The notes below the pieces were generated by a model that saw only the letters and a program-made list of their open reading frames with translations, searched no databases and had not been told where the DNA came from. A stretch of DNA of 64,000 nucleotides, taken from NCBI RefSeq assembly GCF_040719145.1, contig NZ_JBFDUZ010000002.1, positions 1-64,000 of the forward strand. The letters are read 5' to 3'. This document shows positions 36,000 through 44,525 of the stretch, piece by piece; positions within the stretch are counted from its first letter, which is position 1; each line of letters begins with the position of its first letter. Source of the DNA: Paenibacillus sp. JQZ6Y-1. GTDB lineage: Bacteria > Bacillota > Bacilli > Paenibacillales > Paenibacillaceae. The position numbers and the translations under genes are program-made.

Positions 36000-37175
36000 A
36001 TGAACCCCTCAAATACAATGAAATCTACAACCTATTGGAAAAAGCTATCTGCGCTGATGTTGGCGAGTAGTCTGACTGTTGTCGGAACCGTAGCCTTTCT
36101 GCCGAGCAATGTCTCTGTCGCGCAAGCAGCCATTTCAAGTACGCATCGTTCTACATCTGCTATTCAGGTGCAGGTGGAAGGCAAGGCAGTGCATACGCAA
36201 GGGATGTTAAGCCATACAGGCAAGCTGCTCGTACCTCTCAAAGATGTAGCCAAAGCAACCGGCGCATCGGTCACCTATAACGCCAAGACACATATCATAA
36301 GCGTGAAACAAGGTGAGCTGTTGGCGACGTATGAAGTGTATAGTGGGACGGGTGATGATGGCGTATACGTTTCTTTTAACGGTGGGACCGTAGGCGACGC
36401 ATATGAATCACAGATCATCAAGGGTTTGTCGTATGTTGATATCAAAGCATTGTCCGAAACGTTCGGATATCGCGCCTTGTGGAGTCATACGAATCGTACG
36501 GTCAATTTGACCAAAGATGGCGTGAATCAGGTAGCCGTCACGCCCACCACCTTGAACACCCTATCCACTAATAGCAATCTCATTATCCATATGGTGTACC
36601 CTGTCGTTTCCGGTTTAGACAATGCCGCAGCACAAGCATCTATCAACCAAGCGCTCAAAGATCACTACGACCAGTTTTTGTCGGCAATGCTGAAGCAAAC
36701 CCATCCATCGGGCGCATCAGCTAAGATGGATGAGAGCGCTGAGATCGATGGCGGCTACAAAGTAACGTATAATCAGAATGGAGTCATCAGCTTTCTGCTA
36801 ACCAATTATCTGCTCAATGGCAGTGCAAAAGGCGATGATACACTGACAGGCATGACCTTCTCGCTCAAGGATGGCAAGCTGATCCAACTAGACGACATAT
36901 TGAAATCCAACCCCAACTATCGCCACGATCTGAAAAAGCTGCTGCAAGATGATATCCGCAAGCATGGCGACGAAATGATGGTTTCGTTGAAGCAATTCAA
37001 CCAGTTAAGCACAAGCTCTAGCGACTATTTGAACAACTTCTATCTGACGGATCAAGGCTTTACCGTGTGTTTCTCCAAATATGCTATTGGACCGGGAGCT
37101 GCGGGTCATCCTGAGTTTGCATTTACCTTCCGTCAACTGCTGAAATCGGGGAATCCACTGCGCTCCTATTCATAA
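36000..37175 (+). CDS. Secreted stalk + RsiV/PdaC-like domain protein, paralogue 3
   Basis: A 391-residue exported paralogue with signal peptide (to about VAQAA), stalk domain (GKLLVPLKDVAKATGASVTY) and C-terminal module. The GGAHGD motif found in paralogues 1 and 2 is altered to GSAKGD, so any function of that histidine is lost. It lacks its own conserved promoter block and begins 18 bases after paralogue 2 with a TAGGAGAG site, so it is second in a two-gene operon. A terminator follows. Confidence 0.87.
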   Translation: MNPSNTMKSTTYWKKLSALMLASSLTVVGTVAFLPSNVSVAQAAISSTHRSTSAIQVQVEGKAVHTQGMLSHTGKLLVPLKDVAKATGASVTYNAKTHIISVKQGELLATYEVYSGTGDDGVYVSFNGGTVGDAYESQIIKGLSYVDIKALSETFGYRALWSHTNRTVNLTKDGVNQVAVTPTTLNTLSTNSNLIIHMVYPVVSGLDNAAAQASINQALKDHYDQFLSAMLKQTHPSGASAKMDESAEIDGGYKVTYNQNGVISFLLTNYLLNGSAKGDDTLTGMTFSLKDGKLIQLDDILKSNPNYRHDLKKLLQDDIRKHGDEMMVSLKQFNQLSTSSSDYLNNFYLTDQGFTVCFSKYAIGPGAAGHPEFAFTFRQLLKSGNPLRSYS

Positions 37176-37265
37176 TGTCACTCACTGATTCACATATTCT
37201 GTTGTTCGTTCACTTTTGCATCACGAATTGTGCATTTGCCTATACGACAATCACCTCCTGACTTA

Positions 37266-37310
37266 GCCTGTCGCGCATCTTTGCCAGAGGTGCGCGGACA
37301 GGCTTTTTTT
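37266..37310 (+). terminator. Terminator after paralogue 3
   Basis: GCCTGTC..GCGCATCT / AGAGGTGCGC..GACAGGC stem followed by T7. The sequence before it resembles the 3' region of paralogue 1, so the duplication unit included the 3' flank. Confidence 0.9.
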
Positions 37311-37329
37311 AGCTTTTGATGCTCATTGG

Positions 37330-37393
37330 TGACTATGTTGTTACCGTGTTTTAAGAAGTTTTTAAATTACCAACCATGTACTGTCTATATACT
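37330..37393 (+). promoter_or_regulatory. Conserved promoter block of paralogue 4
   Basis: TGACTAT, then TTGTTA (37338), TTTTAA (37349), TTTTAA (37360) at 11-base period and TATACT at 37388, 58 bases after TGACTAT as in paralogues 1 and 2. Confidence 0.58.
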
Positions 37394-37436
37394 GAATGGA
37401 TGTTGCAATCGACTTATTGAACAAGGAGAGAGATTC

Positions 37437-38633
37437 ATGGACCAATCATACAAGCTCAAACAGACAGGCTATATTCAAAAGATAGCCGCACTCGTATTGG
37501 CAAGCAGTCTGGCTGCTGCGGGAACAATCGCCATTCTGCCAAGCAATGCTTTTGCTGCTCAAGCAGCGACAACAAGTACATCGAGTAACACGAGCACGAC
37601 CCAATCAGTTATTGCTATACAGGTGAATGGCAAAGCAATCCGTGCCTCAGCCATACGAAGCAAAGCGGGAAACACGCTAGTACCACTCAAAGATACACTC
37701 AGAGCGATGGGCTATACATTAAGCTATAGCAGCAGAACCCAAATGATCACTGCGACCAAAGGGAAAACATCTGCTACCTATGATCTGCATAATCCACTTA
37801 GCTCCGGTGACGACGGCGTATATGTTAGCTTTAACAACGGACTGTTCGGTGAACATTACGATTCCAAAATCGTCAAAGGCGTCGCGTATGTACAGGCGCA
37901 AGCATTAGCAGAGCCATTTAACTATCTCGTCCTTTCGAGTCATAACAATCGGACGATCAATCTGACACAAGCAGGGATGAACGATATTACGGTAACGCCG
38001 ACTGCGTTAACCTCCAAAGTCAGCAATGCTAATGCGTCGATTGATATCACCTATCCGGTCATTACTGGTCTGGACAATACTGCTGTCCAAACAGCGATCA
38101 ATCACCAATTGAAAGATTATTTTCAACAATTTCTGACGAAGCATCAAAAGAAAATCAAAGCGCTTGGTTCTTCTGTATCCAAGGAGAATCGTTACGATGT
38201 GATCAGCGGTTATCGCATGACGTATAACCAGAATGGTATTGTCAGCTTTATATTGAGCAATAATCAATTTTTGGGCAATACACAGGGCGATGTTTTGATG
38301 GCAAGTATGAATTTTTCTCTGCGTGACGGCAAATTGATTCCACTGGATGATTTGCTAACATCCAATGCCAATTATGAGCAGACATTGAAAACGCTGATCC
38401 AGAAGGAGATTCGCAAATCTACCGATTCTCCTAATGATTCCTTGAAAAAGTTTAATGCGCTGAGTGCCACATCAAATGAGTATATGAATAACTATTATCT
38501 GACAGACAGCGGCTTCCATATCTTTTTCCAAATCACGGATATTACATCTGGTATGACTGGCAATCCCGACTTCGGATTTACGTTCAATCAAGTCCTGCCA
38601 TCCGGCACCAATCCGTTGAACGCATATAAATAA
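37437..38633 (+). CDS. Secreted stalk + RsiV/PdaC-like domain protein, paralogue 4
   Basis: A 398-residue exported paralogue and the most divergent of the four. Signal peptide to about AAQAA, stalk domain (GNTLVPLKDTLRAMGYTLSY), C-terminal module with FSLRDGKLIPLDDLL. The GGAHGD motif is replaced by GNTQGD. ATG 37437 follows AAGGAGAGAG. It has its own copy of the conserved promoter block and its own terminator. Confidence 0.86.
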   Translation: MDQSYKLKQTGYIQKIAALVLASSLAAAGTIAILPSNAFAAQAATTSTSSNTSTTQSVIAIQVNGKAIRASAIRSKAGNTLVPLKDTLRAMGYTLSYSSRTQMITATKGKTSATYDLHNPLSSGDDGVYVSFNNGLFGEHYDSKIVKGVAYVQAQALAEPFNYLVLSSHNNRTINLTQAGMNDITVTPTALTSKVSNANASIDITYPVITGLDNTAVQTAINHQLKDYFQQFLTKHQKKIKALGSSVSKENRYDVISGYRMTYNQNGIVSFILSNNQFLGNTQGDVLMASMNFSLRDGKLIPLDDLLTSNANYEQTLKTLIQKEIRKSTDSPNDSLKKFNALSATSNEYMNNYYLTDSGFHIFFQITDITSGMTGNPDFGFTFNQVLPSGTNPLNAYK

Positions 38634-38723
38634 TCCTGCTTCATCATATAATATGCGCCTTTCGTATTTGATTGCATCCAATCATCATGCGATTTGCCTG
38701 CTTCATGAGAATAGCTATATCCG

Positions 38724-38771
38724 ACCTGTGACGCATTTTCACAATCTACATGCGCACAGGTTTCTTTTTTT
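38724..38771 (+). terminator. Terminator after paralogue 4
   Basis: ACCTGTG..GCAT / ATGCGCACAGGT stem followed by TTTCTTTTTTT. Confidence 0.8.
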
Positions 38772-38896
38772 CGCTGCATATTGTCGGATGATGGTACAAT
38801 ATATGCAGCCAAACGGGTACATAATCTTACTGTATCTCTCTTCATAAACACGGGTACTCCGCCTGTTTGATTCCCAACATAAAGGAGACTGTAGGC

Positions 38897-40678
38897 ATGA
38901 CACCATTTGATGTGCGTAATGGATCGTTTGTATGGCACGATGAACCGATAACGATCATTTCTGGAGCAATGCACTATTTTCGAATCGTACCAGAATACTG
39001 GGAGGATCGTTTGCTGCGCTTGAAGGCAGCCGGTTTTAACTGTGTGGAAACGTATATTCCTTGGAATCTGCATGAGCCTGCGCCGGGAGCATACAACTTT
39101 GATGGTATGGCGGATGTAGGTGCTTATATAGAAATAGCCGCTCGACTGGATTTGTGGGTTATTTTGCGTCCGAGCCCGTATATTTGTGCAGAATGGGAAT
39201 TTGGCGGATTGCCATCTTGGCTGTTAGCTGATCCAAACATGCGTGTTCGATGCAGCTACCCCGGATATTTGCAGGCAATCGACCGCTATTATGATGAGCT
39301 GATTCCACGTCTACTGCCGTATCTATGTACAAATGGAGGACCTGTTCTAGCCGTACAGGTGGAGAATGAATACGGCAGCTATGGTAACGATACCGCTTAT
39401 CTGAAGTATGTACGCGATGCGTTGATCTCGCGTGGGATAGATGTGCTGCTGTTTACATCCGATGGTCCAGAGCATGAGCTGCTGACTGCGGGTCATGTGG
39501 AAGGTACGCTAATGACGGTTAATTTTGGCTCCGAGCCAGAGCAGGCATTTCACAAATTGCGCCAGCATCAGCCGGAGCAACCGTTGATGTGCATGGAGTA
39601 TTGGAATGGCTGGTTTGATCATTGGGGTGAGGAGCATCATGTGCGTGATGCTGGCAATGTGGGCGATGAATTGCGCCGGATGCTGGAAGCAGGCGCGTCG
39701 GTTAACTTTTATATGTTCCATGGTGGGACGAATTTTGGCTTTTATAATGGAGCGAATCATATTCAGACGTATGAGCCAACGATTACAAGCTATGACTATA
39801 ACGCGCTGCTCAGCGAATCGGGGCAGTTTACTAATAAATATCATCTTGTACGGCAGGTGCTGCACGCTTATCGCGGACTGACACCGCCACCACTGCCAGA
39901 GCCTATCAAGTCATATGGATATGGCGAGCTAGAATTTACCGAAAGTGTAGGTCTATTTAGCATATTAGATCTGCTCTGCCCTGAACCGGTGTATTCGCCA
40001 TATCCACTGACAATGGAGGAGCTGGGGCAAAGCTATGGATTTGTACTATATACGACAACTGTCTCCGGTCCATTGCCGAATACGGAATTGTATATTCAAG
40101 AAGTGCGTGATCGTGCACAGGTGTTTGTAGATGGTCGCTATGCTGGTGTCATTGACCGTTCTGATCCAGATGCTCAGTCGCTGAAGCTGGACATCGGAGT
40201 ACAGGGAGCCAGACTTAGCATTTTGGTAGAAAATATGGGGCGGATCAACTACGGTCCACATCTGCTGGATCGTAAAGGTATTACCGAAGGCGTGCGTTTG
40301 GGCAATCAGTTTCTATATGATTGGGTGATCTATTCGTTAGATGGACAATTACCGATAGGAGCGGAGTATGCCGCCATATCGTCACGCAATGCGCTGGATA
40401 CTATGCTAGAGGCAGAGGGTGAGAAACCTACCTTTTACCGGACGACCTTCGAGGTGTCTCAGCGCCGAGATACGTTTCTTGATATGAAGGGCTGGCAAAA
40501 AGGGATCGTATACTTGAATGGCTTCAACTTGGGACGATATTGGAATCGTGGACCACAGCGAACGCTGTATATTCCAGCGCCTCTGCTAGTGGAAGGGACG
40601 AATGAGTTGATCATATTAGAGCTGCACGGTTCGCATCGTCATCGTGTGCTGCTCACCGACGAGCCGCTTCTGGGCTAA
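38897..40678 (+). CDS. Beta-galactosidase, glycoside hydrolase family 35
   Basis: A 593-residue cytoplasmic enzyme (no signal peptide). The N-terminal TIM barrel has SGAMHYFRIVPEYWEDRL, the acid/base glutamate in LAVQVENEYGSYG (about E158) and the nucleophile in MCMEYWNGWFDHWG (about E234). C-terminal beta-sandwich domains end with the conserved KGIVYLNGFNLGRYWNRGPQ. It releases terminal beta-galactose from oligosaccharides. ATG 38897 lies after AAAGGAGACTG; ten upstream codons are not conserved. No transporter gene is adjacent; MsmX at 3140 could serve import elsewhere. Confidence 0.93.
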   Translation: MTPFDVRNGSFVWHDEPITIISGAMHYFRIVPEYWEDRLLRLKAAGFNCVETYIPWNLHEPAPGAYNFDGMADVGAYIEIAARLDLWVILRPSPYICAEWEFGGLPSWLLADPNMRVRCSYPGYLQAIDRYYDELIPRLLPYLCTNGGPVLAVQVENEYGSYGNDTAYLKYVRDALISRGIDVLLFTSDGPEHELLTAGHVEGTLMTVNFGSEPEQAFHKLRQHQPEQPLMCMEYWNGWFDHWGEEHHVRDAGNVGDELRRMLEAGASVNFYMFHGGTNFGFYNGANHIQTYEPTITSYDYNALLSESGQFTNKYHLVRQVLHAYRGLTPPPLPEPIKSYGYGELEFTESVGLFSILDLLCPEPVYSPYPLTMEELGQSYGFVLYTTTVSGPLPNTELYIQEVRDRAQVFVDGRYAGVIDRSDPDAQSLKLDIGVQGARLSILVENMGRINYGPHLLDRKGITEGVRLGNQFLYDWVIYSLDGQLPIGAEYAAISSRNALDTMLEAEGEKPTFYRTTFEVSQRRDTFLDMKGWQKGIVYLNGFNLGRYWNRGPQRTLYIPAPLLVEGTNELIILELHGSHRHRVLLTDEPLLG

Positions 40679-40791
40679 TGTAATGTATGAATGTGATGAT
40701 TCCTATGCAGGTTAGAATATAGAGAGTCATGAATGATATAGCCAATGAAGATTAGCTGCTATTACACTATACGATATACAAAACGACATGC

Positions 40792-40829
40792 AAAAAAGCT
40801 GCAACGGCATCATGCCATTGCAGCTTTTT
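40792..40829. terminator. Bidirectional terminator
   Basis: AAAAAAGCTGCAA.GGC / GCC.TTGCAGCTTTTT with loop ATCAT, between the convergent beta-galactosidase and clpP genes. Confidence 0.9.
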
Positions 40830-40846
40830 ATATTCCAGCCAGCGTA

Positions 40847-41443
40847 TTACACGCCTTGTGGAGGTGTTTTTTCGATTACCTTATCAATCAGGCCGTATTC
40901 AGCAGCATCAGCAGCACTCATGAAGTAGTCACGGTCTGTATCGCGTTCGATACGTTCCAGCGGTTGACCAGTACGATCTGCCAAGATTTTGTTCAGCTTA
41001 TCGCGCATTTTCAGAATGCGGCGAGCACGGATTTCGATGTCCGTTGCTTGACCTTGCGCACCACCGAGTGGTTGGTGAATCATTACTTCACTGTTTGGCA
41101 GCGCGAAGCGTTTGCCTTTAGCGCCTGCATTCAGCAGGAATGCGCCCATACTTGCAGCCATGCCGACACAGATTGTGGACACGTCCGCTTTGATGAATTG
41201 CATTGTATCATAAATAGCCATGCCCGCCGTAATGGAACCGCCTGGGCTGTTAATGTACAGATGAATATCTTTTTCTGGGTCTTCGGCTTCCAGGAACAGC
41301 ATTTGTGCAATAATCGCGTTTGCCACCATATCATTGACTTCGGAACCGAGGAAAATGATACGATCTTTCAACAAACGGGAATAGATATCATAGGCGCGTT
41401 CACCGCGGCTGCTCTGTTCAACGACCATTGGGATATAACTCAC
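40847..41443 (-). CDS. clpP: ATP-dependent Clp protease proteolytic subunit
   Basis: A 198-residue serine peptidase that forms the tetradecameric barrel used with ClpC, ClpX or ClpE. Catalytic Ser98 lies in [11 protein letters not shown], His123 in MIHQPLGG, and the Asp in [11 protein letters not shown]. The start is GTG 41443 with AAGGAGGG upstream. A CtsR operator overlaps its promoter, so it belongs to the class III heat-shock regulon. Confidence 0.97.
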   Translation of the reverse strand: MSYIPMVVEQSSRGERAYDIYSRLLKDRIIFLGSEVNDMVANAIIAQMLFLEAEDPEKDIHLYINSPGGSITAGMAIYDTMQFIKADVSTICVGMAASMGAFLLNAGAKGKRFALPNSEVMIHQPLGGAQGQATDIEIRARRILKMRDKLNKILADRTGQPLERIERDTDRDYFMSAADAAEYGLIDKVIEKTPPQGV

Positions 41444-41537
41444 TAGAAACCCTCCTTAAAATTACGATCATCGTAAATGTTATGAATATAGTGGAATCAT
41501 AGTCCAAACAATATAAATAATCAATTGTTCTTACCAC

Positions 41538-41566
41538 ATTATAGGGTAGTTCAAACTAAAAGTCAA
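41538..41566 (-). promoter_or_regulatory. SigmaA promoter of clpP
   Basis: Minus-strand TTGACT (41561-41566), 17-base spacer and TATAAT (41538-41543). Confidence 0.85.
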
Positions 41567-41577
41567 AGAAAGTCAAA
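41561..41577 (-). promoter_or_regulatory. CtsR operator of clpP
   Basis: The plus strand reads AGTCAAAGAAAGTCAAA: two RGTCAAA heptads separated by three bases, the CtsR consensus. It overlaps the -35 box, so CtsR binding would block polymerase; heat or protein damage would release it. Confidence 0.88.
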
Positions 41578-41825
41578 CTATCCTCTGCAAAAATGCCTAA
41601 TTTACCTGAAAATGGGTTAATGAAGAAAAGGGCAGCGTTGCAATGTGCTCCTTTTTCCATGGAACCAGTATCATTAGCCGCATAGTAGTGCTGCTTTACC
41701 GGCAGATCATACAAAAATAACCAGCATCTGCTGGTTACGTGAATATCTTCTATATAATAATACAGGCTTAACAATTGTCTGATATAACAGTAGAGGGAAT
41801 GCAATATGTATAAAGTAGAAAGCAA

Positions 41826-41900
41826 TGGCGCGCCCGCCAAGAATCGAACTTGGATCTCAGGCTTCGGAGGCCTACGTCATATCCATTGGACCACGGGCGC
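41826..41900 (-). tRNA. tRNA-Arg (CCG)
   Basis: On the minus strand, acceptor GCGCCCG pairs with CGGGCGC, discriminator G and encoded CCA follow. The loop CTCCGAA gives anticodon CCG, reading the CGG codon. It stands alone between clpP and cggR. Confidence 0.95.
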
Positions 41901-42008
41901 ATATGAAACAACAGCAAGACTGATTATAGAATAGATAAGTTTAAAAAGCAAGCAATGACCCTGTGAAAAGTGTAACGTAAACCTGCCATAAATAGTTATC
42001 GTCTAGAC

Positions 42009-42037
42009 TTGATTCTAAGCCGGAAATTGGTTAATAT
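42009..42037 (+). promoter_or_regulatory. Promoter of the cggR-gapA operon
   Basis: TTGATT (42009-42014), a 17-base spacer and TAATAT (42032-42037). Confidence 0.75.
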
Positions 42038-42042
42038 AGTAG

Positions 42043-42078
42043 TGGGACTTAAAAAGTTATGCCGGGACGTTTTGAGTC
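42043..42078 (+). promoter_or_regulatory. CggR operator
   Basis: Two direct repeats TGGGAC-N6-AGTT and CGGGAC-N6-AGTC, separated by four bases, closely follow the known CggR operator pattern CGGGAC-N6-TGTC. They start five bases after the -10 box, so CggR would block transcription from there; fructose-1,6-bisphosphate is the known inducer. Confidence 0.85.
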
Positions 42079-42145
42079 CATATACCCAGCCTGGTTGAAA
42101 TGAACCAGATTACACTGAGCGAGATAAGTTGCAGGAGTGGAAAGC

Positions 42146-43174
42146 ATGCGAAAATTACTTGAAATACAGAAGCAGCTTCTGCCCGATCTCACCGACGTAC
42201 TCAAAAAGCGATATGCCATTTTACATCAGGTCATGCTGACGGGATTGGTCGGACGAAGAGCACTTGCATCGTCTCTGGGCATGACGGAGCGCGTCTTGCG
42301 CGCCGAAACCGATTTGCTCAAGTCCCAGGGACTGCTGGAGATCGAGAGCACCGGAATGAAAGTCAGCGAAGCGGGCAGACAACTGCTTGACGAGCTGGAA
42401 CCTATTATGGAAGAATTGCTGGGACTGTCTGCACTGGAGGAACGCATCCGCGATGCCTACGGGTTGCAGCAGGTGGTCATTGTGCCCGGCGATTGCGACA
42501 CATCTGCAAGTACCAAGCAACATCTTGGACGGGCAGGCGCAAGGGCGCTGCTCAGTGTGATGCGCGAAGATGATATCGTAGCGGTCACCGGCGGTTTTAC
42601 ATTGGCTGAAGTTGCTGAGCAACTCAGTCCGACACTGCCGGCTCCGCTCAAAAATGCCTGGTTCGTTCCGGCAAGAGGCGGACTTGGCGAAAACATGGAA
42701 TACCAAGCGAACTCCATCGTATCGACGATGGCGAAGCGGGTTGGCGCGCAGTACCGGCTGCTGCATGTGCCTGATCTGCTGCGCAGAGATGCCTACGAGC
42801 TGCTGTACGAGGATGAAAATGTACGTGAGATCGTCGAGTTTATCCGGCGCGCACGCATTATCATTCACGGTATCGGTGATGCCATGGAAATGGTACGCCG
42901 TCGCCGCTTGGACCCGCAGCTTGTACAGGAAATCCGCAAAGCGGGTGCCGTCGCCGAATCGTTCGGTCACTATTTTAACGAGCAAGGCGAAACGGTCCAC
43001 CATATGCTGACCCTTGGGTTGCAGCTGGAGGATATCGCCAATGCAGAGGTAGTGATTGGCATCGCTGGTGGTAAGAGCAAGGCACAGTCCATTCATTCCG
43101 TGCTCAAATTTGGTCAGGAAGATATTCTGGTCATCGACGAAGCTGCTGCTAGGGAGATCGTCAAGGAACTGTAG
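42146..43174 (+). CDS. cggR: Central glycolytic genes regulator
   Basis: A 342-residue SorC/DeoR-type repressor. The N-terminal winged helix includes VGRRALASSLGMTERVLRAE; the C-terminal sugar-phosphate-binding domain has AVTGGFTLAEVAEQL, VPARGGLGE and GIAGGKSKAQSIHSV. It responds to fructose-1,6-bisphosphate in Bacillus. ATG 42146 follows GCAGGAG at 8 bases. It heads cggR-gapA-pgk-tpiA-gpmI-eno and has its own operator upstream. Confidence 0.95.
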   Translation: MRKLLEIQKQLLPDLTDVLKKRYAILHQVMLTGLVGRRALASSLGMTERVLRAETDLLKSQGLLEIESTGMKVSEAGRQLLDELEPIMEELLGLSALEERIRDAYGLQQVVIVPGDCDTSASTKQHLGRAGARALLSVMREDDIVAVTGGFTLAEVAEQLSPTLPAPLKNAWFVPARGGLGENMEYQANSIVSTMAKRVGAQYRLLHVPDLLRRDAYELLYEDENVREIVEFIRRARIIIHGIGDAMEMVRRRRLDPQLVQEIRKAGAVAESFGHYFNEQGETVHHMLTLGLQLEDIANAEVVIGIAGGKSKAQSIHSVLKFGQEDILVIDEAAAREIVKEL

Positions 43175-43230
43175 TTTCTTCTATAGAGTAAGAACACAGT
43201 ACCTTTATCCGGCAGCAGCAGGGAAACATT

Positions 43231-43276
43231 TCCCGATTATACGTACAACGCACTAGGCGTTTGCAGGGTCAAACGC
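43231..43276 (+). other. Two hairpins in the cggR-gapA gap
   Basis: GGGAAA-CA-TTTCCC (43231-43244) and a perfect GCGTTTG / CAAACGC stem (43257-43276) lie between cggR and gapA. In B. subtilis the cggR-gapA mRNA is cut here and a 5' stem-loop stabilises the gapA part; these hairpins could do the same. Confidence 0.55.
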
Positions 43277-43374
43277 AATCCTATTCTATCATTATCACTG
43301 TCTCGACAGATTCAAGCGAATCTTGTCTTGATTGCATAAATTTCATCAAACTTATTTCTGGGAGGAATTCACTC

Positions 43375-44379
43375 ATGGTTAAAGTTGGTATTAACGGTTT
43401 TGGACGTATCGGACGTCTGGCATTCCGTCGTATTCAAGACGTAGCAGGTATCGAAGTTGTAGCAATCAACGATTTGACAGATGCTAAAATGCTGGCACAT
43501 CTTTTGAAATATGATACTACTCAAGGTAAATTCAACGGTGATGTTGAAGTACACGATGGTTTCTTCAAAGTAAACGGTAAAGAAGTTAAAGTTCTGGCTA
43601 ACCGTAACCCTGAAGAACTGCCATGGGGCGACCTGGGCGTAGACATCGTTCTGGAATGTACTGGTTTCTTCACAACCAAAGAAAGTGCTGAGCTTCACCT
43701 GAAAGCTGGCGCTAAACGTGTTGTTATCTCCGCTCCAGCAACTGGCGACATGAAAACAATCGTTTACAACGTAAACCACGAAATTCTGGATGGTACTGAA
43801 ACAGTTATCTCCGGCGCATCTTGCACAACAAACTGCCTGGCACCTATGGCAAAAACACTGCAAGACAAATTCGGCGTTGTTGAAGGTCTGATGACAACAA
43901 TCCACGCTTACACTGGCGACCAAAACACACTGGATGCTCCACATGCGAAAGGTGACTTCCGTCGTGCTCGTGCAGCGGCTGAGAACATCATCCCTAACTC
44001 CACTGGTGCTGCGAAAGCAATCGGTCTGGTAATCCCAGAACTGCAAGGCAAACTGGATGGTGGCGCACAACGTGTACCAGTAGCAACTGGTTCCCTGACT
44101 GAGCTGGTAACTGTTCTGGAGAAACATGTAACAGTTGACGAAGTAAACGCAGCAATGAAAGAAGCTTCCGATCCAGAAACTTACGGTTACACTGAAGACG
44201 AAATCGTATCTTCTGACATTAAAGGTATGACTTTCGGTTCCCTGTTCGATGCGACTCAAACTCGCGTTCTGACAGTTGGCGACAAACAGCTGGTTAAAAC
44301 GGTAGCTTGGTACGACAACGAAATGTCTTACACAGCTCAACTGGTTCGTACGCTTGAGTTCTTCGCGAACAAAGGCTAA
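43375..44379 (+). CDS. gapA: Glyceraldehyde-3-phosphate dehydrogenase
   Basis: A 334-residue NAD-dependent glycolytic dehydrogenase. The Rossmann start [18 protein letters not shown], the catalytic Cys in [12 protein letters not shown] and the NAD-selective VVAINDLTD are present. Codon use is strongly biased, as in highly expressed genes. ATG 43375 follows GGGAGGAATTC; an upstream frame is not part of the protein. Second gene of the CggR operon. Confidence 0.98.
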   Translation: MVKVGINGFGRIGRLAFRRIQDVAGIEVVAINDLTDAKMLAHLLKYDTTQGKFNGDVEVHDGFFKVNGKEVKVLANRNPEELPWGDLGVDIVLECTGFFTTKESAELHLKAGAKRVVISAPATGDMKTIVYNVNHEILDGTETVISGASCTTNCLAPMAKTLQDKFGVVEGLMTTIHAYTGDQNTLDAPHAKGDFRRARAAAENIIPNSTGAAKAIGLVIPELQGKLDGGAQRVPVATGSLTELVTVLEKHVTVDEVNAAMKEASDPETYGYTEDEIVSSDIKGMTFGSLFDATQTRVLTVGDKQLVKTVAWYDNEMSYTAQLVRTLEFFANKG

Positions 44380-44414
44380 TACCAGCCATACGCTGAAATA
44401 AATATTAATTCCAT

Positions 44415-44449
44415 AAAGCGGAAACAGATCTTATTTGTTTCCGCTTTTT
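44415..44449 (+). terminator. Terminator-like hairpin between gapA and pgk
   Basis: A perfect 12-bp stem AAAGCGGAAACA / TGTTTCCGCTTT with T run. It may partly end transcription and so raise gapA over the downstream genes. Confidence 0.75.
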
Positions 44450-44525
44450 CTAAGTTACGTGCTGTACATAGTGCAGCCGGTTCCGATTTGGTAAAGCTTA
44501 AAATTACGGGCATGGAGGTAAGACA

